Shown: positions 14,115 through 24,983 of the stretch, in pieces
Position numbering within the stretch: position 1 is the first letter of the stretch
How the letters are laid out: every line of letters begins with the position of its first letter
Assembly: GCA_022497145.1 (NCBI GenBank)
Contig: MU385887.1
Location: 233,428 to 297,427, forward strand
Length of the DNA stretch: 64,000 nt
Reading direction: 5' to 3'
Source of the DNA: Rostrohypoxylon terebratum
Taxonomy: Eukaryota; Ascomycota; Sordariomycetes; Xylariales; Hypoxylaceae
Notes under the pieces: model-generated
Databases searched by the model: none
Told to the model about the DNA's origin: nothing
Seen by the model: the letters and a program-made list of their open reading frames with translations, nothing else
Program-made: the position numbers and the translations under genes

Positions 14115-14143
14115 CTACATACGTACATACATACATACATAGA
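14115..14143. repeat. CATA microsatellite
   Basis: Five to six CATA/TACA units with one CGTA variant; a GATA-type run lies 60 bp to the left (about 14057-14083). Confidence 0.85.
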
Positions 14144-15116
14144 TGAGATCCAGACCTTATCTGCGGTGTCTTCTAGATCGGGTAGGTCTGTCAACGCGAT
14201 CTCCTCCGTGCTAGTAGCAACCCTGAAAGCTGGTAAGACATCCGTGGGTCCAACGACGTCGTTTCCGCATGATTTCTCGGCTACAGCCCGTCCAACGGCC
14301 GCACGTCATAGCTCCCAGAGCTCCATTTTCCTCCGAATGGATGCGTCCTCTTGATTGAGAGAGAGCAAACTGCATTGTTGTAAGCCTCAGTGTAATAATG
14401 AGTTGTAGTCCGGTCGTCGCAATCTACGTCGGAACGATCTGGGTTACCTAGGTCATGTAGGTAGTATCATCTCGCTGCTTTTAAGATGTCTTGGAATTTG
14501 TAGGGGAAAAAAGCAAATGTATCGGTACATTCAAACCTACAGAGTAGCAAAAGCAATGAGCTCCTCGGCTTTTCGCGCAAGATGTTTGCCGAAGAGATGA
14601 TTAATTGTAAATTTCGAGGGTATGTGAATATGCCTGTCTTAGAATTGTCAAAGATAAACTGCTCGCGTATGCCAACCTCTAAAGTAGGTATCTAGGAGGT
14701 ATGAAAAGGGGTTGCAAGTGTAGGATTCTAAGGCCTACCTAACCCGCATGCTTTCTCGTGGTATGATACCTGCCTGGTGAATCGATAGGAATACATATAC
14801 AAGAGCTCCAGGGCTTAAACACATACACGAAGTCTAGACTTAGACGTAGGATATAGCTCTTCTCGATAACAATCCTACCTACCTACTAAACTGAATGATA
14901 TGGACCTGAGCAATGTTCCCGGCTCATCGATCATAAGTTAGAAAACACCTATGTGTCTAGCACGACGTAGAGCTTAGACTTATGTGATGAAAACCAAATC
15001 ATGTAATCCATAACTAATGCCGTCTGGATGTGTCCGTACAAGCAGATTAAAAACTCCATCAATATCATCCCGAGTCATCATAACCTAATCCTACCTCCCC
15101 CTAACCCTTCAACCAC

Positions 15117-16717
15117 CTAAGCCAAACTCCCCATAGGATCCCAAAGCGGCAGCACAACCGGCTCCTGACCCAACACATCCCTAACCCGTCTTGCCAAAAA
15201 CTTCGGGTCGACAACAGCCTGGTAGACGAACTCATCCATCCACTCGTCACTCATGACGAACCACCCTTTCTCCCCGACACTCTCGCCCCAACTATTCTGC
15301 ACCCTCCAGCGCACCGTCTTGCCCTCCGCGTCTATATGCACCGCCGTGAGCACCATGGCGTGCGTCATCGCGCTCTCGCCGACCCTCAACCTAGCCGCTT
15401 TGTCCAAACTACCGTAGAGGCTGACGTTGAAGCCAAGCTCGTAGTCGAACAGACCCAAGTCCATGATCCCGTTCACGCGCTCCGAGTACTTACCCACGTC
15501 GGACCCGAAGAAGACGGGGAGGCCCGCGCGCAGCATGGCGACACATGCTTGCTTCAGCGTCGCCATGTCGACGTTGATGTACGTGATGCCGCGGCCGCCG
15601 ACGATGTTGCCTAGCCTGTCGACTGAGAGCAGGGTTAGAGGGTCATGGCGCGGGTCATGGACGAGCGAGACCATGCTCGCGATGGCTGAGCTGCTGATGC
15701 GGAACTCGGGGCTTGAGATGTCCTTCGCCAAACGGTGTGGTGTTGAAACCACAGTTCGTGCCCGTCCGTCTTTGTCCAGGAAATTCCACTCGAACTCCTC
15801 ACTAGTGCTAGGCGGCGGTCCCAGGGTCAGTGTCAAGATGAGGTGGACTTCGCGCATCATCTTGTCCTTTGTTGCAGAGAGGGTGCTAGCTGTGGTCAAT
15901 GGGCTATTGACCAAGTTTCGCAAGATAACAGCGTACTCGCGCAGTTTAGCAACGATTATGGAGTTGATTGTGCTGCTCGACATGGCGTTCCAGCTATCCG
16001 GATACAGGACCTGGGGCACAAGACCGTACTTCTCAACCAGGTTGTACACCATATCCCACTGTCCACCATCGCTGATAGGATCCGCAAGCAATCTCTGGAC
16101 CAACCTCTCATCTAAGGATTGGTCGGCAGTCTCAATAATGTTCTCTAGAAAGTAGTTTGATTTCTCAAGCTTATCCCAGAAGAACAGATAGGCCTGCGAC
16201 AACTCGAACGAATCGAGGTTGTACTTCTTCATCAGAGCGACACGGAATACATTTGTGCTAGCAAAGAGCCAGCATCGACCCGATGATCGCTGATTCGTGA
16301 TGGGAGCACCTTCAAATGGGATGCGGACATTAAACACATGCTGATCTGCGATCTTCGCGGAACGAGCAGTCAGGACATCTTTCGGGTTTGCAGAGCTGAG
16401 GGCCGAGAGTGCCAGTCTGAAAGGACGCAGTGCTATTAGTCTCACAACCGGTGCTGACACTGGCGCTGACCTGAAGGAGAGGCAACGAACCTGTTCTTAG
16501 GATCTGAAAGCAACTTAGACTGCCAATCCTGAGTGGTCACAATATCCAGTCCCTCTGGCACCCTGCTTATACGGTCATTGAAAGACGCCCCCTTTTCACC
16601 GTGAACGTGAACAAAATCGTCCTCAAATCTCAAATTCTGTAGGCATTCGAGTACGGCCTTTTCATGCGCAGCGACTGCTGCTATCTCAGGTGAGCTCTTG
16701 GACTGCTGGGCACCCAT
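15117..16717 (-). CDS. Bleomycin hydrolase / aminopeptidase C-type cysteine protease
   Basis: Two exons (16491-16717 and 15117-16416) are separated by a 74 bp intron with an ACTAAT branch site and TTTCAG acceptor, giving 508 residues. This matches the peptidase C1B family (yeast Lap3/Gal6/Blh1, a cytosolic hexameric papain-fold enzyme). The catalytic Cys is about residue 124 (QRSSGRCWLFAS), the His about 428 (MTHAMVL) and the Asn about 450 (VQNSWGE). The C-terminus DPMGSLA resembles the conserved C-terminal arm that reaches into the active site in this family. The ATG at 16717 gives MGAQQSKSS, which fits an N-myristoylation signal (Gly2, Ser6), so the enzyme may be membrane-attached. The frame is open a little further upstream but offers only a TTG. 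The intron falls inside the conserved PKNRLALSAL segment, which supports the junction. Length and motifs are complete, so it is likely active. Confidence 0.95.
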
Positions 16718-17461
16718 TATCGGCGACAATCACAAGTTGACATGAACTTCAAGGTTGTGATGTTGACAGTAGATAAGGTAATATAAAGAAAAGTGAGGAT
16801 GAGGTTCGAAGTCTCCTCACAAGCAACTACACAGGTGAAAGATCTCTAATAATTCTTGATTGACTTTCTATTATGAACTTTACGACACAAGACTTTAACG
16901 CTAAGGATTACGAATAAACCAAAGAGGGATCTCGACGGAGAACTTGGAAGGTGGGAGGATGATGCGATTGCACCTTATCACAAGAGATACAGGATAAGGA
17001 AGGATCGCCTTTCTGATTGGTTGAGATAGAAGCTCTGCTGACCATATCCCACCCGGAGTTGCCAATTACGGTCTACTTTGAACACCTTGATGGCTGTTGA
17101 ACGTTATGCGAATTGTGCATAACCTGAGACATCGTTACTATAGTTAAGGCACTCAGCACTGACACAACTAGACATACATATGCACATTTGCACAAGGAGA
17201 GCATAAGAGAGTTGTACGTTAAGGCCTTGACATTAATTACCATCCATATACAGAGCTTGCGTCAACTGTCATATGCCAAAATCCGTAACGTCCATTTTTC
17301 CAATCCATATAATAATTACGCGCGGAAGATGTATGAAGCAATCTTTAAGAGATCAACCGCGACTCCATCATTAACCTTGTGTAAAAGAAATCGTTCCCAG
17401 CTATGATGACACTAATTGACACAACAGTTGATCCCATAAACCTACAGCGGATATCGCACAC
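16718..17461. other. Intergenic spacer / protease promoter
   Basis: This 744 bp lies between the 3' end of hex-1 and the start of the protease gene, both on the minus strand. It should hold the hex-1 3' UTR and the protease promoter. I see no gene or repeat in it. Confidence 0.6.
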
Positions 17462-18121
17462 TTATAGGTTAGAGGCGTGGATCACCTTCATGTCAACGAC
17501 GAGCTCACGGCCGCCATCGTTGAGGACGAGCACGCGAACACTGCCGTGGCCAGCGTTGAAGGCCTGGTTGAGGCGAGACCAGAGGTTGGACTGGTCAATG
17601 ACGGGGAGGCCAGTCTTGACATCGCCGGTCTCAGTCATGGCGACAATGCTGCCGTCCTGGATGTCGAGGACACGGTACTGCTTGAAGACAGGGCCGAGCA
17701 TGGTCTGGACAACAACGCTGGGGGCAGGGTTGGAGATGAAAGAGGACTCCTCATGAAGCTGCTTGGTGAAAAGGTCAACACCGAGGTAGCGGTGTTGGCC
17801 AGTGGCAGAGGAGGTGGAGATGCGGATGACCTGGCAGGGGCGGCCCTGGAGCATCAGGATGTCACCCATGCGGACATGGTGGCAGGGGATGGTGACGGTG
17901 TTAGGGACTGAAGGAACACCGTTGCCCTTGGCGCCGGAGCTGCGAGACTCGCGGACGATCTCGACGCGGTCGCCCTCAGGGTGGAAAACTCGGTCGGCCA
18001 TCTTGTGAAGACTGTGTCGGAACGAGTGGTAGTTGCCTAAGATTTTGGATTAGCACTGATATGGATGAATGTGACAGACAGCCTATGTTAAAAGCATACC
18101 GGCTTCGTCGTAATATCCCAT
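17462..18121 (-). CDS. hex-1: Woronin body major protein HEX-1 (core isoform)
   Basis: Exons 18100-18121 and 17462-18036 flank a 63 bp intron; the product is 198 residues starting MGYYDEAGNYHSFRH. HEX-1 forms the crystalline core of Woronin bodies, peroxisome-derived organelles that plug septal pores after wounding in Pezizomycotina. It has an eIF5A-like fold. The segments VTIPCHHVRMGDILMLQGRP, GQHRYLGVDLFTKQLHEESS and VVQTMLGPVFKQYRVLD are characteristic of the family, and bona fide eIF5A lacks them. The protein ends in SNL instead of the usual SRL/SKL peroxisomal signal. In-frame coding continues upstream of the Met through further exons (see the extension entry), as in other fungi where alternative splicing gives a longer form. 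The choice of this Met follows the well-known short form. Confidence 0.95.
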
Positions 18122-19316
18122 TCTAGACTTTTGGCTAGCAGGGGTGTGGCGGTGTCGAGGATACTCACTGGTTTCCTCAACAATCTTGGCGTCCTTTTTG
18201 TAGGATGAGGTTGGCCTAGGTGGGTCGATAGTGGACTCGGAGACGCGAACTTCTTCCTTGAAGCTGGAGCTGGAGACGGGCTTAGGCGGGTCGATAGTAG
18301 AACCAGTCACCTGGATCTGCTCGGAGAAGTGAGAGGTAGGGGTCTTAGGGACGTCAACGGTAGTACCGATGACACCGATTTCCTTGTGTTCTTCTTTGAA
18401 GTACTGAGGCTGGGCACGAGCGCGGTATTCGCGTTCGATACGGTCAATAGAGCTTAGAGAAGGCTTGTGGCGACGGTCGATGTCAATAGACGTTTCAGTA
18501 ACCGAGAAGGAAGACTGAGGACGAGGCTTGAAGTGATCCGAGAAGGAGTGGTGAGGTCTAATGAAAGAAAGGATTGATGTTAGTTGAGCTGAAGTTGAAG
18601 ATATTTTTACAAGATCGTTACTTGGTCAACGTAAACCTCGTATGGGTCCAAGCGCTAGCTTAGCCAGGGGCTGGTTGTGAAAAAAAAAAAGAAGCGAGAC
18701 CCATTCTCCATATTGGCCAATTTAATTGTAAAATGGAGCTCTGGAGCCCTCGAAGCTTTGGCCAGGGCGGAAAGTGACATTACGTTACGATCCGATTAAC
18801 CAGTGGGTTTGGGGCGGTTTACGACCCTCCATCACCGCCATTACAACTCAATTGCTATTGGACCCGTTTTGTTTGTTGTCCTTTCTCCAATTGTGGGATA
18901 TGTGGGCATGTTTTCGGGTATTTTGGGAATTTTGGAAATGAGATTGACAGGAGGTTGACAGTAAGAAAATCGGTGAAGACTAACCTGTGCTCCTCAAAAT
19001 GCTCACGACGGGCACCGGGACGGCGGTAACGTTCTTCTTCACGTGTGATGCGGACCTCTTCTTCGCTAAATCGTTGCTCTCGACGCGGAGGTAACTGAGC
19101 AGAAGCAGAGATAGAAGAGTATTGACCTTCCCGTCCGGCTTTCTCAGGTTTGGCGGGGAGATCGATCTGAACCTCTTCGTGGATTTGAGTAGTTGTCTCT
19201 ACCTCAGCTTCCTTGTATGTACGAGGGAAGATGCTGAAGGGGACGGGTACGCGGGCTTCAAAGTCCAGGTTGGCGACCTTTGCGGCGCGAGAGTCCTCTC
19301 CTCGACAACCTTTCGA
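18122..19316 (-). CDS. hex-1: In-frame N-terminal extension exons of hex-1 (long isoform, start not found)
   Basis: The frame of MGYYDEA is open upstream to an acceptor at 18557 (CATTAG). It rejoins, across a 427 bp intron (18558-18984, GTTAGT donor), an exon at 18985-19316 whose own acceptor is a good pyrimidine tract plus CCCTTAG. The junctions read REHFEEH-RPHHSF without a frame break. The combined long form exceeds 450 residues. The segment ARVPVPFSIFP resembles the N-terminal extension I recall from other sordariomycete HEX-1 proteins. The extension is charged and contains repeated units around STIDPP. There is no ATG in frame in these exons, so the start must lie in an upstream exon that I could not identify, or initiation is non-AUG. 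A TAG directly precedes the 19316 exon border, which forces a splice there. Confidence 0.7.
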
Positions 19317-22300
19317 CTAAGGGCGAAAGGAAGACAAGAAGATTCCTCTTGCTCTTCTTTCTACAAATCTGAAAGAAAAGAAGGGAGGAGAAGCAAGCGG
19401 GAAATGCTGGCTTCTTGACTCGATTCTCTCGTTCAGGTTCAGGCTTGAAGAGCGGGGAAATGAGGGTGTTGAGTTGGAGTTGGGTGTGAAGGAGATGTTG
19501 GGTTTGATGGTTTAGATCAAATAGGAGGAAAGGAGGTGAAGTGTCAGAACAGATTATTGGAAGGAAAGAAATAGGAGGAGCTGCAGGGAGAGAGATGGGC
19601 GGTGCATTGAAGTATTGTACTGCTGTACCGTGAGGTACTGAGTTACTGATCGTACCGGCCCTCACTGCTTGCATCTTGTTGCATCTGCTGCGTGCTGCTC
19701 CTGCCGAGGGAGTGAAAAATGGCGTGGCAGGGCGTGTCATGGTAGTGTCCTGCTTGTTTTCCCAAGGTAGCCCGCTGCTTCCTCGAGGTGATACAGGGGT
19801 TGAGTGGTTGGGGCTTGTTTACATCAGTGGGTCTACAAGGATATGGTGTGTTTATCTGACTCTATAATAGGCTAGTAAGTGGGTACCTAATCCATCCAGA
19901 AATTACGAGTCCAGAAGAAGGTTCAAGGTTGTTTTTTTTTTTTTTTGCTTGAGGTACCTACCTGCTGGGGGGGCCGTGAGTTACAACCGACACTACTCTG
20001 AGTTCTCTGACACTTGTTCTCAATAACCCTTGAATACCCTTGGCTAGCGATACACGGACGCTGTTCAAGCCTTCCAGGAACAATTCAAGGTCATCTTTCG
20101 GTCTACTTTTGGACACTTCTCCATTTCCCAAGCTACATCCCAAGTCGTCCAAGCTACAACCAAAATTAACACCCCCCTAAAAACTCCACTTGGATCATAT
20201 TCTACCACAAATTCTGACCAATTGATTGAATTGATACTTATCATCCCTTGTTGTTTTCTTGTTTCGTCTTCCTCGTTGGCTACCTCGTTGGCCGGGGAAG
20301 TCCATTCAAATGATCCAATAATCCAGCCGACATGGAACTTCTGGGGCTCGAATCGCTCGATGGGGGACCTGATGGCGAATCTTATGGGTCATCTTCTGGG
20401 TCTTCTGGGTCCAACTGGGCCCTCCTGGGTCTTTGCTGCTGGTCTTTCCTGAAGCTTTGACGATCAAGATCGAACCAGATCCACCTACTGGTCCAACCTC
20501 CTTTATTGGTATCGAAATAAGAGACGCCAGTTAAGTCACTCAACCCGGGGTTGTCACCTTTCAATTTGTTCGGTTTGTTTCTGAAATCGATAGATGCGTT
20601 AATAACTATGGAGAGGCATAGATACTATATTATTTCGGCTACTATATTTCGGTCATTGACAACTAACAATTCACCAATGCGTAGCCGTTCAGCTACAACT
20701 AGCAGAGTCGACAGCCGTGGAACTGATAGAAGCTGACATGTATGAAGCTCAAACGGTGATTTGTTTGCCTAATGGCACCAATTGACCGTTCTCCGTCGAA
20801 AGTAACGGAAGTAAGACACACAATTGCATCTACCGTTCCCGTTGCCTGAGAAAAGGCTGATCTGTCTCAATCGGAACGCATTATGCGGTGATACCAGCTT
20901 ACCAGCTTACCATCCTGCCATCCCACCAGCCTACCGCTTTGGAACAATTGGGAAGAAAATCGAAGAGGCTGGCAGGCCGCAGTATTTCTCCCGAAGCAAG
21001 TTGGCAGAACGGCAGTCTGGGCGCGGGCTTGCAGATGCAAAATTCATGCAATTCATCTACGATTTCTCGATGGCTGGATAGCTATTAGCTACAAACCAAC
21101 CACTCGAAACCTCAAATCGAGACTCGCATACACGACGAATCAAAGCTTGGAAATGATATGATTTCTAGCCACCATTTGCTGACACTTGCAGCTTCAGCAA
21201 GGCATCTTCCATTACGCGTAGCATCGTGGATTTCGCTCATTGGGTTGTGCTGCTGATTATGGTGCACAAACCCAGCTTAACTTATGCACGGCCCAATGCA
21301 GAGAGACGAGCTGAGCTGAGCAAATAGAGCTCTGCTTTTTTTCTCGGCGTGCAGGTCGTGCAGGGCGGGTGGTGCAGGACCGTGCAGCTCCAGAAACAAG
21401 TTCCCACTGGGCTACAGATCCTGATCCCTGTTCGTCTAAGATGATGTACTTTCACCCAATCTCGTGCGACTGATCATCTCGATAAATTCTTAGAAAACCT
21501 CCTGGCCGTCCGTCCGTTGCAAATTGATCGATTTTTACTTTCCGATCATCTAGCAAACCGCCTCGGCACTCTCTCCATCCAACACGTTTCGAATGCCAGG
21601 TGCTAACAGAAAAGCTCCGTCAACAATTGCTGATGCCGCTGATACCAGTTTACCCCTGATCGCCCAAGGACTCCAATTTCGTTGTCATGACAACCGGATA
21701 GACGATGGCGCGCTACGATCTTTTACCCTATAGATTAAAGCGGAGAAACGTGAAGAGCAGGGGTTTTTACGAGGTGTTCGCGCCTCGCAATTTGAGAAAG
21801 AAGAAAGAGGAGGGAAAAAAAAAAGTTGGCTTGCCAACGGTCGTTTGAGAGTAGAGCTGAGCTTTCGTCACATGTGCTGAGCTGGAAGAGCTGTTTCGCG
21901 TCGACACGGATCAGTTAGCGCCTAACGATTTCCGACCAAGTTTTGACAAATCCAGCTATATTCCGATGCCCTGAAACACTGGAAAGCGACTGCAGAGCTT
22001 GGAAGAAACCCAGTGCTTTCGATCTTACGAATTCAGTCTACTCCTGGAGTGACAACAGTGACGAGAGAATTCAATTCGAACTGAACTGAAGATCAACCAC
22101 TAAGCAACTAACCTAGGTCCTAGGTACCTCACCGCGCCATAGTTTCATTACCGAGTGATGCCGAATAATTTCGATTTGTTACAACCTAGGATAGGCGGCA
22201 TGTTCAGCTGCTCACTAGAGGAGCTAGAAGCTTGACAATGTCCGACTATTGGCGGCGATCTTGGCGTAGAAGATCTAGATGGCCACAATAATTTTACGTG

Positions 22301-23340
22301 ACCTATAATGCGCTTATTCATGATGTACTTTCTTCCTAGGTGGGCATAGACACGAATGGAACGCATTTTGGACAGTTGAAGGCGAGAGATGCTGGTGTTT
22401 GAAATGTGAATATACCCTTCGAGTGTAAGATATTGATCAATGTCAATCAATGAGCTCGATTAGTAGCGAGCATAATCCCCCTACTATCACTATCACCAAT
22501 TGAACACACTTGATGCGCCGACCTCAACAGACATGGCTACTAGGACTTTGTGCCTCATTCGACTTTCTACAGCAGTCAATTCCAATTTTGATCAATTAAT
22601 TCGTATGCATATTTGACACAGTTACGTGTTGTTTGAAAATAATTATGATGCGAATTGTCAGCCTGGGTTACGGCGCTCCTGTCTACGCATCACCCGAAAG
22701 ACAAGTAGCCGAATGTAATTTCTACGGGTATCGCCTCAAGGTCGAATAATTGGAACGACGAAAACGTTCATTACACACCTCGCCTTGATCAACATTGACG
22801 AATGTGCGGTCTAGCAACGAGCCCGTGCGATGATCCACGTAATAGGCGCGAGAAACGCTTTCGCGCCTCATCCGTGACGATATCCGGTTGCTCCATCAAA
22901 GCTCGTGCCAATTCCCAATCGCGGTAGACACGCAGACACGTCGAACATATACGGATTTTCTCGGAAGCGGGCACGGTCACCGCAAAGTCGCGCAACTCGG
23001 TCGCGATGCCGCCATCGTAGATCGTGGCAACTGGGGACGACGTACGACGTCTAGTCCGGGCGATGGCGGCGGTGGTGGTAGCGCCTTCGTTGTCTCGGTT
23101 CGCTTTACCGCAATCTGCGTCTCCATGATCAAATCCACCACGACCATAGTATATTAGCCATACACCTACGTTAGGTACCTATTCAGGCGCAGGTGGATAG
23201 GTGAGCTGTCCACGATCTCGTCGTCGTCGTTCGCCACCTCCACCTCCACTTCCATCACGAGCAGCAAATGCGCTGGCGGCCCCGGTTTCGAGGTCGATAA
23301 GCCGTCCGTGCCCCCGCGCGCGTGTGCGATGAGATGGCAG

Positions 23341-23354
23341 CAATCAATCAGTCG

Positions 23355-23385
<31 letters not shown>
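23341..23385. repeat. CAAT-unit microsatellite
   Basis: About eleven near-perfect copies of a 4-bp CAAT/ATCA unit, with a GTCG interruption near the left end, sit in a GC-rich flank. It is non-coding as far as I can tell. Confidence 0.95.
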
Positions 23386-23387
<2 letters not shown>

Positions 23388-23616
23388 CCCGTCGACCACC
23401 GCATCGTACCTATACAGTGCGCGCGCGTCCGCATACCTACCTACAAAAAATGCCAATGCCGGCGGGTCCGAACTACCTACCTACACAAAACAACTCAGGC
23501 GATTCTCTCTCTTTGCTTCTTTCTGCCAGATGGAAACGGAACGTAAGGGCCGGGCCGTGGAGCTGCATTTCCACCTCCTCTTCCGCCTGCAAAAGCATCC
23601 TTCTGCCTTCTGCCTC

Positions 23617-23646
23617 CATCCATCCATCCATCCATCCATCCATCCA
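23617..23646. repeat. CATC-unit microsatellite
   Basis: About seven perfect copies of CATC lie some 230 bp to the right of the CAAT array, in the same GC-rich stretch. Confidence 0.95.
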
Positions 23647-24983
23647 GCCACCTACGGCGCCCCATCCCGTACCAAACCTCCACCACCCACCTAACCTAAC
23701 CTAACCTACGTGGAGGGAGGCGAAAATCAAAAACCAAAATTCTGGAACCTGCTTCCGGCACCGTTCGCCGCCCTACGGGGTGCTCCATACTAAAACGCAA
23801 GCTAGCAAAAGAGGAACTACTATAATACGTACAATCGTGTTATATATATAATTAGAGACGCAGTCCGTCGATACCGGTGCGTTATTCCATGGGGGCGCGT
23901 TGAGGGGATGAGGCGGGCGAGTGGACGGATGGGTGGGAAGATGCCCACTCGAAAGCCTCGTATTTCCCTTAGCGTGCGCTCCGGCGTCATGCGTGACGCT
24001 GCAAGTTTCCCCACTACGGCATGCACTTGGTTATGGGTTGTGGGTAATATGGAAGTAATAGTAGGTAGTAGGAAGTAGGTAGGCTTCATCTTGGATGTGA
24101 AATGTTCATCGTAGACATCGTAAGGCTCGCAGGTTTACATTACTCCTCATCAGGGTTCGATGTGAAGCTACTTGTGAAATACCTGTATTTCTTTTGATGT
24201 AGCTGGTTGCTGTCGATCTATCTATGTACTTGCTGCTCATGAACTTGATCCTAACTCAATGATGCGGGCTATTCCTACGCAGAGAGGTATTTAAAATAGC
24301 TTAGTAAGGAAACGCAAGAACAATGTCAAAATCCTGTTCGGAATAACTTCAATGTCAATTTGCCGAGTTATATATGACTCTAGATGCATATAAAGAAGCC
24401 TGAGATTCCTGATGCAATCATCTCACCAATCTCGCCATTGCTAGTGACAAGCTTGAACACTGCTCGTCGTCTTAAGCAATGAGCTATTATTGGCGCAGTT
24501 AATATAGTTCACAAGTAGAGCAACCTCGCGTCAACTCAACCCGGTTCCTGCGTCTGGTATAATATAAATTTCATCTAGAGCCACCTGACCGGAGGGATCA
24601 AGCTACTCTACTCATGTTGCATGAGGGATAGTCTTAAGACAAATACATAGTAGTAAACCAGATTCCGGGCGGCAAACCCAACGATCTCGTTACATCGCGT
24701 CCCCCGCACTTTCGTGATGTCTCGACTTTCTTGAAAGGGAATACGGACGGACGCCCCCAAAACTAACCATCCATCCGCAACGGTGGCATTCACGGATGGG
24801 AAAATTAGGGAAATGACACAATTATCCGGCCGTACTCGCCATGCATTATGCCGAGATATATAGTATAGGGGTTTCTGTATATAATGTGAGATAGGGGAGC
24901 GAGTGATCGGCGTAGCTGGTTAGTAGTAGGCTTTGGCTGGGTTGCTGCTCGATTAGACAAGACAAAGCTATCTCATCGCAAAC

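Larger units (their letters stand above)
7044..15116. other. 8 kb region without recognisable gene
   Basis: Stop codons interrupt all frames often, and the longest open stretches (for example 10099-10767 +) have no domain signature. I see a GGATGG-type minisatellite (about 9171-9240), GATA/CATA microsatellites (about 14055-14143), many CCTAGGT words (near 9421, 11197, 12902, 14087, 14447) and an 8-bp perfect inverted repeat, CTGAGCCC...GGGCTCAG, at 12312-12342. No tRNA-like fold or transposase frame was found. The part just above 7043 should contain the promoter of the DUF8035-type gene. Confidence 0.55.
19317..24983. other. 5.7 kb region: hex-1 5' leader, then no recognisable gene
   Basis: The first few hundred bases above 19317 are, read on the minus strand, CT/CA-rich like a fungal leader and should include the hex-1 5' UTR or first exon. 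Further on are CAAT-unit and CATC-unit microsatellites (23341-23385 and 23617-23646) within a GC-rich stretch, and ACCTAGGTCCTAGGTACC words near 22111. A coding-like fragment lies on the minus strand at 22690-23175 (see findings). The promoter of the GH43 gene, with TATATA near 24857 and one CCCCGC word (24702-24707) that fits the CreA consensus, lies at the right end. I saw no intact gene. Confidence 0.55.

Noticed and set aside
19258..19740. 160-codon minus frame over the hex-1 first exon
   Set aside because: It overlaps the extension exon in another frame and runs through a CT-rich leader; the frame of the HEX-1 extension is better supported.
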